Assembly (NCBI GenBank): GCA_949987565.1
Contig: OX465111.1
Coordinates: 11,952,716 to 12,016,715 of the forward strand
Origin: Luidia sarsii
Lineage: Eukaryota; Echinodermata; Asteroidea; Paxillosida; Luidiidae
Reading direction: 5' to 3'
DNA length: 64,000 nucleotides
Shown: piece after piece, positions 1 through 12,000 of the stretch
How the letters are laid out: each line of letters begins with the position of its first letter
Numbering within the stretch: position 1 is the stretch's first letter
The notes under the pieces: model-generated
The model's database searches: none
Told to the model about the DNA's origin: nothing
The model's input: only the letters and a program-made list of their open reading frames with translations
Translations under genes and position numbers: made by a program

Positions 1-3000
1 CACCAGGCCGCCGCCGGCCTGCAGGCCACGGCCTCGGCCGCCCGGGGCCACCTGCAGGGCCAGCTGCGGCGGCGGGAGGGGGACTGCAACCGCATGGCCG
101 TGCAGCTGCGGCAGGCCCAGAACCGGCTGGAGCAGGAGCGCATGGAGAGCGAGCAGCTGCAGGCGCTGCTGGCCGCCGCCCAGGAGAAGAGCACCGCCGA
201 CAAGGAGGCGCTGAAGCGGGCCACCAGGTGGGCTATCGTCAAAAGAGGGCGCCAGACTCGGAAAGAATTGACAGTGTAGAACCCATAGAGATATATAACC
301 TATAGATGGACAATAGCAGACGGCATGGAGACTGCCCATAGACATATGTATAGATTGACAATTGCAGACGCCAGACTGAAATGCCATGGAGGCTGCCCAT
401 AGACATATATAACCTGTAGATTGACAATAGCGTGCGCCAGACTGAAATGCCATGGAGGCTGCCCATAACCTATAGACGTACATGTACAACAGTGGGCGCC
501 ACACTGAAATGCAATGGAGGCTGCCCATAGACATAATTATATATTAACCTATAGACGGACAATAGCGGGCGCCAGACTGAAATGCCATGGAGGCTGCCCA
601 TAGACATATATAACCTATAGACGTACAACAGTGGGCGCCACACTGAAATGCAATGGAGACTGCCCATAGACATAATTATATATTAATCTATAGACGGACA
701 ATAGCGGGCGCCAGACTGAAATGCCATGGAGGCTGCCCATAGACATATATAACCTATAGATGGACAATTGTAGGTGTCAGGGAAATGCCATGGAGGCTGT
801 CCATAGACATATATAACCTATAGACGTACAACAGGGGGCGCCACACTGAAATGCAATGGAGGCTGCCCATAGACATAATTATATATTAACCTATAGATGG
901 ACATTAGCAGGCGCCAGACTGAAATGCCATGGAGGCTGTCCATAGACATATATAACCTATAGACGTACAACAGGGGGCGCCACACTGAAATGCAATGGAG
1001 GCTGCCCATAGACATAATTATATATTAACCTATAGATGGACATTAGCAGGCGCCAGACTGAAATGCCATGGAGGCTGCCCATAGACATATATCACCTGTA
1101 GACTGACAATAGCAGGCGCCAGACTGAAATAACATGTAGGCTGGCCGTAGACATATATAACCTATTGACTGACAATAGCAGGCGCCAGACTGAAATGCCA
1201 TGAGGTTGCCATCTCTACAAATGTATGGGCGAAATTAAAGAGCCGCCATGCACATAACGTCATGGAACTACATCCAGAGTTCAACCTAAAGTCATCCATT
1301 GAGCAAATTATTGGTTGCTCCCTCAGACCCAGCCGCAAACCTTCCACTTTTTTTTGCAAGCAAGCCTGGGTTTAGTCTTCTGTTTGCCCCACTGCCCCCC
1401 CCCTTCACCCCACACCCTGACACATTCTATCTCAGTGGAAGGTTTACGCTGACACCATGTAGCACTTCTCTTTCAAGAAGGGAGTGTTGCTCGTTTCCTG
1501 ACGACGGGCAGAGTACACGCTACTAGAAACGTTGAGTTACCGGCTCTTTTCAGAGCCACACTCCTTCTTGTAAGAGAAGTGCTACATGGTCATTTTAGTC
1601 AGTAAGCAGTTTGCACAATTTTTGCATATTACTATATCTCTTATGGGATGGAGTGTGTCTCTGAAAAGAGCTAGTATGTAACATGAGTAACTTAATGTTT
1701 CGGGCAGTGTGTACTCTGCCCGTCATCAGGCAGTACACACTGCCTGATATGTTGAGTTACCGGCTCTTTTCAGAGCTACACTAACTATACTCAGTGACGT
1801 GTATTTCCACCATGCAAACCTTCAAGTCTGACCTACATTCTGTCTCTCTTTTCTCAGAGTCCAGAAGGACCGGGCCAGTCGCAGCGAGGACGCCGTGGAG
1901 AAGCTGAACATGCAGCTGCTGGAGGCGGAGACCAGGCTGGCCGACTCCACCGCCGCCGGGGAGCAGTGGAAGGCCCGCACCGAGCGCCTGGCCAAGGAGA
2001 AGGTGCAGCAGGAATCGGAGAGCGCCGCACTGTCCAGGTAATAGGGCAACGAGGTCGGTGCGACTCGGGATTCTAGTCACAATAGCAAACGATTCGGGAC
2101 TCTAGTCACGATAGCAAACGATTCGGGACTCTAGTCACGATAGCAAACGATTCGGGACTCTAGTCACGATAGCAAACGATTCGGGACTCTAGTCACGATA
2201 GCAAACGATTCGGGACTCTAGTCACGATAGCAAACGATTCGGGACTCTAGTCAAGATAGCAAACGATTCGGGACTCTAGTCACGATAGCAAACGATTCGG
2301 GACTCTAGTCAAGATAGCAAACGATTCGGGACTCTAGTCACGATAGCAAACGATTCGGGACTCTAGTCACGATAGCAAATGTTTCAGGACTCTAGTCACG
2401 ATAGCAAATGTTTCAGGACTCTAGTCACGATAGCAAACGATTCAGGACTCTAGTCACGATAGCAAACGATTCGGGACTCTAGTCACGATAGCAAACAATT
2501 CGGAACTCTAGTCACAATAGCAAATGATTCAGGATTCTAGTCAAGATAGCAAACGATTCTGGACTCTAGTCACGATAGCAAACGATTCGGGACTCTAGTC
2601 ACGATAGCAAACAATTCAGAACTCTAGTCACAATAGCAAATGATTCGGGACTCTAGTCACGATAGCAAACGATTCGGGACTCTAGTCACGATAGCAAACA
2701 ATTCGGGACTCTAGTCACAATAGCAAATGATTCAGGACTCTAGTCAAGATAGCAAACGATTCTGGACTCTAGTCACGATAGCAAACTATTCAGGACTCTA
2801 GTCACGATACCAAACGATTCGGGACTCTAGTCAAGATAGCAAACGATTCGGGACTCTAGTCACGATAGCAAACGATTCGGGACTCTAGTCAAGATAGCAA
2901 ACGATTCAGGACTCTAGTCACGATAGCAAACGATTCGGGACTCTAGTCACGATAGCAAATGTTTCAGGACTCTAGTCACGATAGCAAATGTTTCAGGACT

Positions 3001-6000
3001 CTAGTCACGATAGCAAACGATTCAGGACTCTAGTCACGATAGCAAACGATTCGGGACTCTAGTCACGATAGCAAACAATTCGGAACTCTAGTCACGATAG
3101 CAAACGATTCAGGACTCTAGTCACGATAGCAAACGATTCAGGACTCTAGTCACGATAGCAAACGATTCTGGACTCTAGTCACGATAGCAAATTATTCGGG
3201 ACTCTAGTCACGATAGCAAACGATTCTGGACTCTAGTCACGATAGCAAACGATTCTGGACTCTAGTCACGATAGCAAATTATTCAGGACTCTAGTCACGA
3301 TAGCAAACGATTCGGGACTCTAGTCACGATAGCAAATGATTCAGGACTCTAGTCACGATAGCAAATGATTCAGGACTCTAGTCACGATAGCAAACTATTC
3401 AGGACTCTAGTCACGATAGCAAACGATTCGGGACTCTAGTCACGATAGCAAATGATTCAGGACTCTAGTCACGATAGCAAACGATTCGGGACTCTAGTCA
3501 AGATAGCAAACAATTTGGGACTCTAGTCACGATAGCAAACTATTCAGGACTCTAGTCTCGATAGCAAATGATTCGGGACTCTAGTCTCGATAGTAGTGGG
3601 TTAGTAAGTCTATTACTTGTGAATATGATTAGAGAAAACTGTAAAAAGAAATTGGGGAAAAATTTGTTTCCAGTGCTGTATTCAATGTAAAGGTGACCTT
3701 TGTGACAAATGACTCCGACTGGGACTAAACCTGGATGACTCGGACTCGAAAGATGTGACTCAGACTTGAAGTCGGACTTGATATTTTGTGACTCAAATAC
3801 CAGTCTGTTCGGAGCTACCCAGTTTCGGGAAAAGCACTCAGTTCCTCCTTTGCCGCAGTCTCACCAGGGGATGAGATTTGTCAGAAACTACCCATTGAAT
3901 CGATCTCACATGCTGAGCATTGTGTGATTCCAAAATGTGAGCACCAAATCGTAGGTTTTGTACACGATGCATGATTGAGTGACATCAGAAGAATGTCAAT
4001 CATTTGAGGTTTTTTGGGGGGGTTCGGCATGTAGGCGCATCGACGACCTTGAAGACAAGCTGAAGGAGGTCGATATGTCAGCCAGGATTGCCGCCGATGA
4101 CCTGAACAGCAAGCTCCTCAACAAGACCACCGAGTTGAACACCACCAAGCTGGAGAATGACAGGCTCAAGGTAAAGTGATCTGGGTTCCAATTGAGCAGT
4201 GGCTCTGTTACTGAATGTTCAGTTGAAAGTCATCTCAGCCAGGCCAGTTGAAGTGGCATTCCCAACTGGCCCCGCTGGTGGCCAAATGACAATTGAATTC
4301 ATCCCAGGCCAGTTGGAGTGCATGCCCAACTGGCCCGGCTGGTGGCCAAATGACAGTTGAAGTCATCCTAGGCCAGTTGGAGTGCATGCCCAACTGGCCC
4401 AGCTGGTGGCCAAATGACAGTTGAAGTCATCCTAGGCCAGTTGGAGTGCATGCCCAACTGGCCCGGCTGGTGGCCAAATGACAGTCAAAGTCATCTCAGG
4501 CCAGTTGAAGTGGCATTCCCAACTGGCCCGGCTAGTGGCCAAATGACAGTCAAAGTCATCTCAGGCCAGTTGAAGTGGCATTCCCAACTGGCCCGGCTAG
4601 TGGCCAAATGACAGTCGAATTCATCCCAGGCCAGTTGAAGTGGCATTCCCTGGACAGGCACAGCTCAGCTCCCTCATCCCAAAATGACCTCTGCCCTCTC
4701 TCTCGCAGGCGTCCCTGGCCACGGTCCAGGACAAGTTGACCTTTGCGACCGGCGAGGTGGACCAACTCAAGACAAGCGTCCACGAGTATGAGTCACTTGT
4801 AGGCGAGTACAAATCGCAGGTAGGCCATCTTGTATTACCTCTTGATCGCGTGCCAGTTTGACTAATATTTTTGGGGGGAGTGCGTGTGATGCTTCTTAAT
4901 CTCATTCTTTGGTCTGTTCAAATTTTGTTAGATTTTTTTCCCCCGATTAACTGTGTCATATCCTGAATTCTCTTTCACTTGTCTGATTCCATGAATCCTG
5001 TTTGAAAGTGCGATGATTTTTGTTCACCCATCATCAATCCCTTTCTAATCTTTACTCATAACTCAATTATTTTGTACTAGCAGTGTGATGCCAGCCCAAC
5101 CCATTACAAGCACAAACAGTTTAATCCATCCCCGGCATGTGTGCATGGAAAATTGATTTCATAATGCCATCGTCCACTCAAACGCTTATTTTCTTTTGGC
5201 TATCATTCTCACATCAACCTCTCAGTCACCGCTCCCACATCTCCGGAAATCAATTCCACCGAGTATTTTGCTGTCGACCGAATTACACTTTCGCACTGGC
5301 CTCCAGTTTGCACTGGAAAAATCCCCATCACTATTTTGTTTAGAGTTTGCCTAAAACGGGGACTGACTCTTTGATCCTAGCAGGGCCTTTGTCAAAGCAG
5401 GACTTTTCTCTCTCTCTCTCTCTCTTTGAGAAAGGTCCTGCTGGGATCGAAACTTCTGGCTTGCTACATTTTCATTTTGATTTGCATTTTGGTCATTTAA
5501 GTCAAGATTTTCGGTTCAGATTTTTTTTCAGAAATTATTTTGTAAGATAGGCCTCTCCATTGCATTAATGGCCTTAAAATTGGTTCCATCTAATACTTTG
5601 GAGTTGTCAGAGGGTGATTGAAACAGAACCGTGCAATATGTTGTAACTACATGTAACTTTAGGTAATACATCTTGTTGCAGTTGGCCCTAGCCTATCCGA
5701 TCAGTGGAAATTGACCACAGGTCATCCATTGAATGGATCTTGTTATGAAAAAACTATAATTATATCAGATGATCCCAATAGCATCATACATGTAGATATG
5801 GTAGATGCTGCTGCCTGATCAAAATGTAGACCTTTCTGACCTATGTCCGGTAACCTATTCCATCTCCGCTGTTGTAGCATCCGTTCACCTTTAGGTGCCG
5901 ATCCAGGGTAGGTCCGACAGTCTTGTTGTTCCATTGCAGAAGCCTGTAGATGCTTTTGGGGGTTCATGTGGGTTGTTGAGGCACGCATAGTGCGGTGGCG

Positions 6001-9000
6001 GGTGCCCTGTGCTTGAGGGGGCAGGGGGGGTCGTCCCTGTGTTGCTTTGCTGTGTGGTGTTTGTTATGCTGTGCGGTCCATGCAAAGAAAGTGGCTTGTT
6101 TGCGGCAACCCTACGTGATTGATTTCATTTGACGGGATATACACTTCACACATCACTGAACACACTGAATGTGAAGTGAACACACAAATAGCTCTGAACA
6201 CACCAATAACAATAAAGAGGGTACAACAAATTACACTGAGAAATATTGAAAACAAAAACATCATCCAATCCTGTAGTATTGCCCAAAAGAAACTAGTTTC
6301 TGTCAGGGGGCTCTTCAAACAAAAGTATGGCATTGTGAGCAGGATTTGAACCTGCGTGGGGAGACCCCAATAAATTTAAATTGTCAATTGACAATACTGC
6401 TCGGCCCTAACTACTGTAGTGCAGTTGACAAAACAAAAAGACTCTAGCGAAAAGTGCACATGAAGAGTCCTGCAAGTTAGGAATTAGGTTTGTCTTAATA
6501 TGCCAGTAGTCTGTACAGGTGTGAGAGTGTGTTGTTCAGTCACACACTCACATCAGATGTTGTTTGTATGCAGTGCTATTTGTTTGTCATTTTGTGGTAC
6601 TTCTGAAGACGTGTCTCCTGACTTTACTCCCTTGACCTCTCCAAATATAAAACTTAAATCGGAAGAATCTCGCCAAATGGGCTACATGAAATGCATACCA
6701 TTTAATACAGGTAATCTGTGTCCTTTCTTAAGAGGGATTTGCCATGCGTGCAACACTGATTCTGTTTGGACTTTTACACTGGTCATCGTAGCGACAATGT
6801 CCATCCTAGCTGGGTGAAATTGTGGATGAAGTGTCTTCGGACAATTCAACCACATGGCCTCGAAATCCAAGAGGAGAACGATTAACACCTTGCATGTTTA
6901 CCAGTAATCCTTCTTGTGTGTTCACTCACCCGCTTCTCTCTTTGATCTTTCCCCCCCTCTACTACCTATAGATGAATCATTATCCAACCCCCTACCCTTC
7001 CTCTGCTAGTTATCGTCTTTGACCTTGCTACCCGTGTCCCTATTACTCTCCCTGCCCTGTTTGTTTTTGTCCTTGCCACTCTGCCTCTGAGAAAGGTCCT
7101 GCTAGGATGGAAACATCAGGCACTCTTACTTTTTGATGCACTTTTAGAGTGTCTGTTGAAAGTGTACCCTACTTCTAGCCTTGCAAGGTCTCCATTGTGC
7201 AATGTGATCTATCCCCTGCCTTCCCTGCCTTCCTTGCCTGTCCTGCCTGTCCTGCCTTTCCTTGCCTTTCCTTGCCCTTCCATTCCCTTCCCTTTCCCCC
7301 AAGCCTCAAAGGTACGGGCGGATCCAAAGTAAGGCCTGGGGCTGTGGCTCCGGCTCATTGCCTGCACTGAGGAATACAAATATGGGGGGGGGTGGGGTTG
7401 AACTCTGCACGCCACATCTGCAGCCATAGCCGCAGCCCTTTACTTTGGACCCTGCCTCTGCCAGCCGCGAGCCAATCCCGCAAGTCACTCCGTAAATGGA
7501 TGAGCCGATGCTGTGTCTCATCCTTACCCAGTCAATGTCAGTCGCCTCCTCAATTGCCGCCTCGTGTTTGACACGGATTGAATGAAAAGACAACCATTGG
7601 CAGTAGGCCTATGTCACACATTCATATCATGCGTCAATGAAGTGACAACATACTCGTTAAATATTAACAGTTGATCATTGATTGACCTCTTGGAACCTTG
7701 TCGTACATGGCTGTTGCATTTATATGCGCCAAAATGTCTGCTGTTGCAAATAGAATTAGGGCCTACCTAAACAGATATTCCATGCAAATCATATTTTGGA
7801 CATGCCACCTATTACATGTACATGTACATGTAGAAACGATTTGACTCTCTTTGTCGTTTTTATTGAATGTGCTTATTGTTTGGTGGCTATGCTTCTGTCA
7901 AACATGGATAGCATTTTGAAGGAGTGGCATTTTATTGCAATCACAGAAATGAATTAAGATGGTGACCTTCCCCAAATCGGCCATCTTTGCCGGGACAGGG
8001 GCGCCAGTGATAAGAATTCAACCAGTAACTGTTGCTGTTGTACAGTGTATCTCCAGGGATCACGGCAACAAATTTTTTGTTGTAAGTCTGGCTTCAGCAG
8101 TTCGGTGATCACACAAAGTACATGCAGAAGATTGAAAGAAAAACCCAAAACAAATTTGCAAATGTGCTCCAAGAAATCGGAATGCGTTCTTTGTATGGAA
8201 TTAGCATTGAGACATTGTCTTCATTAATGCCTGCCGGTGGGGATGTGGCCGTTCCCTTTCCAGATGAGTAAGTCGCGGCGTGAAGCCCTGGATGTCTCCC
8301 TCCAGCTGGAACAGGAACAGCAGCAGAGGAGCCGCAGAGAGCACGAGACTGCCAAGGATATGGACATTGTGAGTAGACAACGAATCAACCGACAAAGAGA
8401 CATACAGACCAACAGCCAGACAGACAACCGGACAAACAAACAACTGAAAGACAATTCTAATAAAGAAAAAAGGTGATATACAAAAATGTTGCAAACTGCT
8501 TACTGACTAAAATGACCAAAATGCAAATCTCAAAATTTAGTGGGCCTGCCGTTTCGATCCTAGCAGGACCTTTCTCAAAGGCAGAGTGACAAGGACAAAA
8601 CAGATACATGTACACAAAGGAAGAGGGAAGAGAGTGAATAGGACACGGTTGAGTAACAAAGGACAAAGAGTAAAGTTAGTAGGGCGAGATCAAAGGGAAG
8701 GGCAAGGAGAAGGGTAGGGATTAGTCAGAAGAGTGGGAAGATCAAAGAGAGAAGTGTGGATGATTGAACACAAAAGAAGGATTATCAGAAAGCTGCATGG
8801 TGTTAGTCATTACCCTCCTGGATGTTGAGACCATGTGGTTGAAAAGTCCGAAGACGCTTCATCCACATTTTCTCAACAAAAAAAAGGGCAAAGAAAATTT
8901 GCAGGGATGGGAACTCAAACCTGCGACCTCGGGTTTTGCATCCCAGCTATCCAGCCCTTAAAAAGAGACCCTTTTTTCCAAAAAGTTACAGAAATGCTAG

Positions 9001-12000
9001 CATTGCTGTGTTACTCTGTTGACGCCCTTGTTGAATCTGATAAGATTTGCAGGTTTGCATGGTGGAAATGCCAAGTGGGAGGTTTGCGGTAACACTATGT
9101 ATATCATCTCTTAACAGAAGGAGTATGTCTCTGAAAAGAGCCAATATTGGAACATTTTGGGTAGTGTCTACTGTGCCTGTTCTCAGGAGAGACAGACAGA
9201 CAGAGAGAAACAGACAGACAGACAGACTGTGAGACAGAGAAAGAGACAGACAGAGACAGGAAGAGAGACAGACAGGGAGGGAGTACACACTACCCACAAC
9301 ATTGAGAGTCTGACTCTTTTCAGAGTCACACTCCTTCTCTTAGGAGGTGATATGTTTACATGGTGTCGCCGCAAACCTCCCGCTTGTTGAGTCTGAACTA
9401 TTGTGGTTTTTTTGCCTTTCGTCACCTTCGCCTCAGCTGAGGAATCACCTGGAGAGGAGGCTACTGGAGCTGGAGCCTCTGCCCGAGCAGCTGCGCAACT
9501 CTGAGCAGAAGCTCCTGGAGTCCACGGAGAAGCTGCTGGCCCAGGAGAGGCGGTTTGCCGAGCAGAGCAAGGGTCTCTCCGACCTGACCACCAAGGTGAG
9601 CCGCGGCCCCGAGGGCCTGCCTTCTGGTATCCACTCCTACTAGGGCTGTCCACTCTTTTGAACCCTATGGGTATGTCAGTATGTTCAGACGAGGGCCTGC
9701 CTTCTGGTATCCACTCCTACTAGGGCTGTCCACTCTTTTGAACCCTATGGGTATGTCAGTATGTTCAGACGAGGGCCTGCCTTCTGGTATCCATTCCTAC
9801 TAGGGCTGTCCACTCTTTTGAACCCTATGGGTATGTCAGTATGTTCAGACGAGGGCCTGCCTTCTGGTATCCATTCCTACTAGGGCTGTCCACTCTTTTG
9901 AACCCTATGGGTATGTCAGTATGTTCAGACGAGGGCCTGCCTTCTGGTATCCATTCCTACTAGGGCTGTCCACTCTTTTGAACCCTATGGGTATGTCAGT
10001 ATGTTCAGACGAGGGCCTGCCTTCTGGTATCCACTCCTCTAGGGCTGTCCACTCTTTTGAACCCTATGGGTATGTCAGTATGTTCAGACGAGGGCCTGCC
10101 TTCTGGTATCCACTCCTCTAGGGCTGTCCACTCTTTTGAACCCTATGGGTATGTCAGTATGTTCAGACGAGGGCCTGCCTTCTGGTATCCACTCCTACTA
10201 GGGCTGTCCACTCTTTTGAACCCTATGGGTATGTCAGTATGTTCAGACGAGGGCCTGCCTTCTGGTATCCACTCCTCTAGGGCTGTCCACTCTTTTGAAC
10301 CCTATGGGTATGTCAGTATGTTCAGACGAGGGCCTGCCTTCTGGTATCCACTCCTACTAGGGCTGTCCACTCTTTTGAACCCTATGGGTATGTCAGTATG
10401 TTCAGACGAGGGCCTGCCTTCTGGTATCCACTCCTACTAGGGCTGTCCACTCTTTTGAACCCTATGGGTATGTCAGTATGTTCAGACGAGGGCCTGCCTT
10501 CTGGTATCCACTCCTACTAGGGCTGTCCACTCTTTTGAACCCTATGGGTATGTCAGTATGTTCAGACGAGGGCCTGCCTTCTGGTATCCACTCCTACTAG
10601 GGCTGTCCACTCTTTTGAACCCTATGGGTATGTCAGTATGTTCAGACGAGGGCCTGCCTTCTGGTATCCACTCCTACTAGGGCTGTCCACTCTTTTGAAC
10701 CCTATGGGTATGTCAGTATGTTCAGACGAGGGCCTGCCTTCTGGTATCCACTCCTCTAGGGCTGTCCACTCTTTTGAACCCTATGGGTATGTCAGTATGT
10801 TCAGACGAGGGCCTGCCTTCTGGTATCCACTCCTACTAGGGCTGTCCACTCTTTTGAACCCTATGGGTATGTCAGTATGTTCAGACGAGGGCCTGCCTTC
10901 TGGTATCCACTCCTACTAGGGCTGTCCACTCTTTTGAACCCTATGGGTATGTCAGTATGTTCAGACGAGGGCCTGCCTTCTGGTATCCACTCCTCTAGGG
11001 CTGTCCACTCTTTTGAACCCTATGGGTATGTCAGTATGTTCAGACGAGGGCCTGCCTTCTGGTATCCACTCCTACTAGGGCTGTCCACTCTTTTGAACCC
11101 TATGGGTATGTCAGTATGTTCAGACGAGGGCCTGCCTTCTGGTATCCACTCCTACTAGGGCTGTCCACTCTTTTGAACCCTATGGGTATGTCAGTATGTT
11201 CAGACGAGGGCCTGCCTTCTGGTATCCACTCCTACTAGGGCTGTCCACTCTTTTGAACCCTATGGGTATGTCAGTATGTTCAGACGAGGGCCTGCCTTCT
11301 GGTATCCACTCCTACTAGGGCTGTCCACTCTTTTGAACCCTATGGGTATGTCAGTATGTTCAGACGAGGGCCTGCCTTCTGGTATCCACTCCTACTAGGG
11401 CTGTCCACTCTTTTGAACCCTATGGGTATGTCAGTATGTTCAGACGAGGGCCTGCCTTCTGGTATCCACTCCTACTAGGGCTGTCCACTCTTTTGAACCC
11501 TATGGGTATGTCAGTATGTTCAGACGAGGGCCTGCCTTCTGGTATCCACTCCTACTAGGGCTGTCCACTCTTTTGAACCCTATGGGTATGTCAGTATGTT
11601 CAGACGAGGGCCTGCCTTCTGGTATCCACTCCTCTAGGGCTGTCCACTCTTTTGAACCCTATGGGTATGTCAGTATGTTCAGACGAGGGCCTGCCTTCTG
11701 GTATCCACTCCTCTAGGGCTGTCCACTCTTTTGAACCCTATGGGTATGTCAGTATGTTCAGACGAGGGCCTGCCTTCTGGTATCCACTCCTCTAGGGCTG
11801 TCCACTCTTTTGAACCCTATGGGTATGTCAGTATGTTCAGACGAGGGCCTGCCTTCTGGTATCCACTCCTCTAGGGCTGTCCACTCTTTTGAACCCTATG
11901 GGTATGTCAGTATGTTCAGACGAGGGCCTGCCTTCTGGTATCCACTCCTACTAGGGCTGTCCACTCTTTTGAACCCTATGGGTATGTCAGTATGTTCAGA

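Larger units (their letters stand above)
4820..8263 (+). other. ODF2: ODF2 intron, 3.4 kb, mostly without recognised features
   Basis: Contains a family B foldback (about 5347-5500), a tRNA-like remnant (6336-6410), a dispersed repeat (about 6800-6895) also present inverted at 8797-8870, a family B half-copy near 7085-7135 and a CCTGCCTT-rich stretch at 7209-7300. Nothing else is recognised at 5500-6335 or 7300-8263. Confidence 0.6.

Noticed and set aside
2070..3597. Regular 29-bp repeats resembling a CRISPR array
   Set aside because: Units abut without unique spacers, no cas genes occur and the context is a eukaryotic intron.
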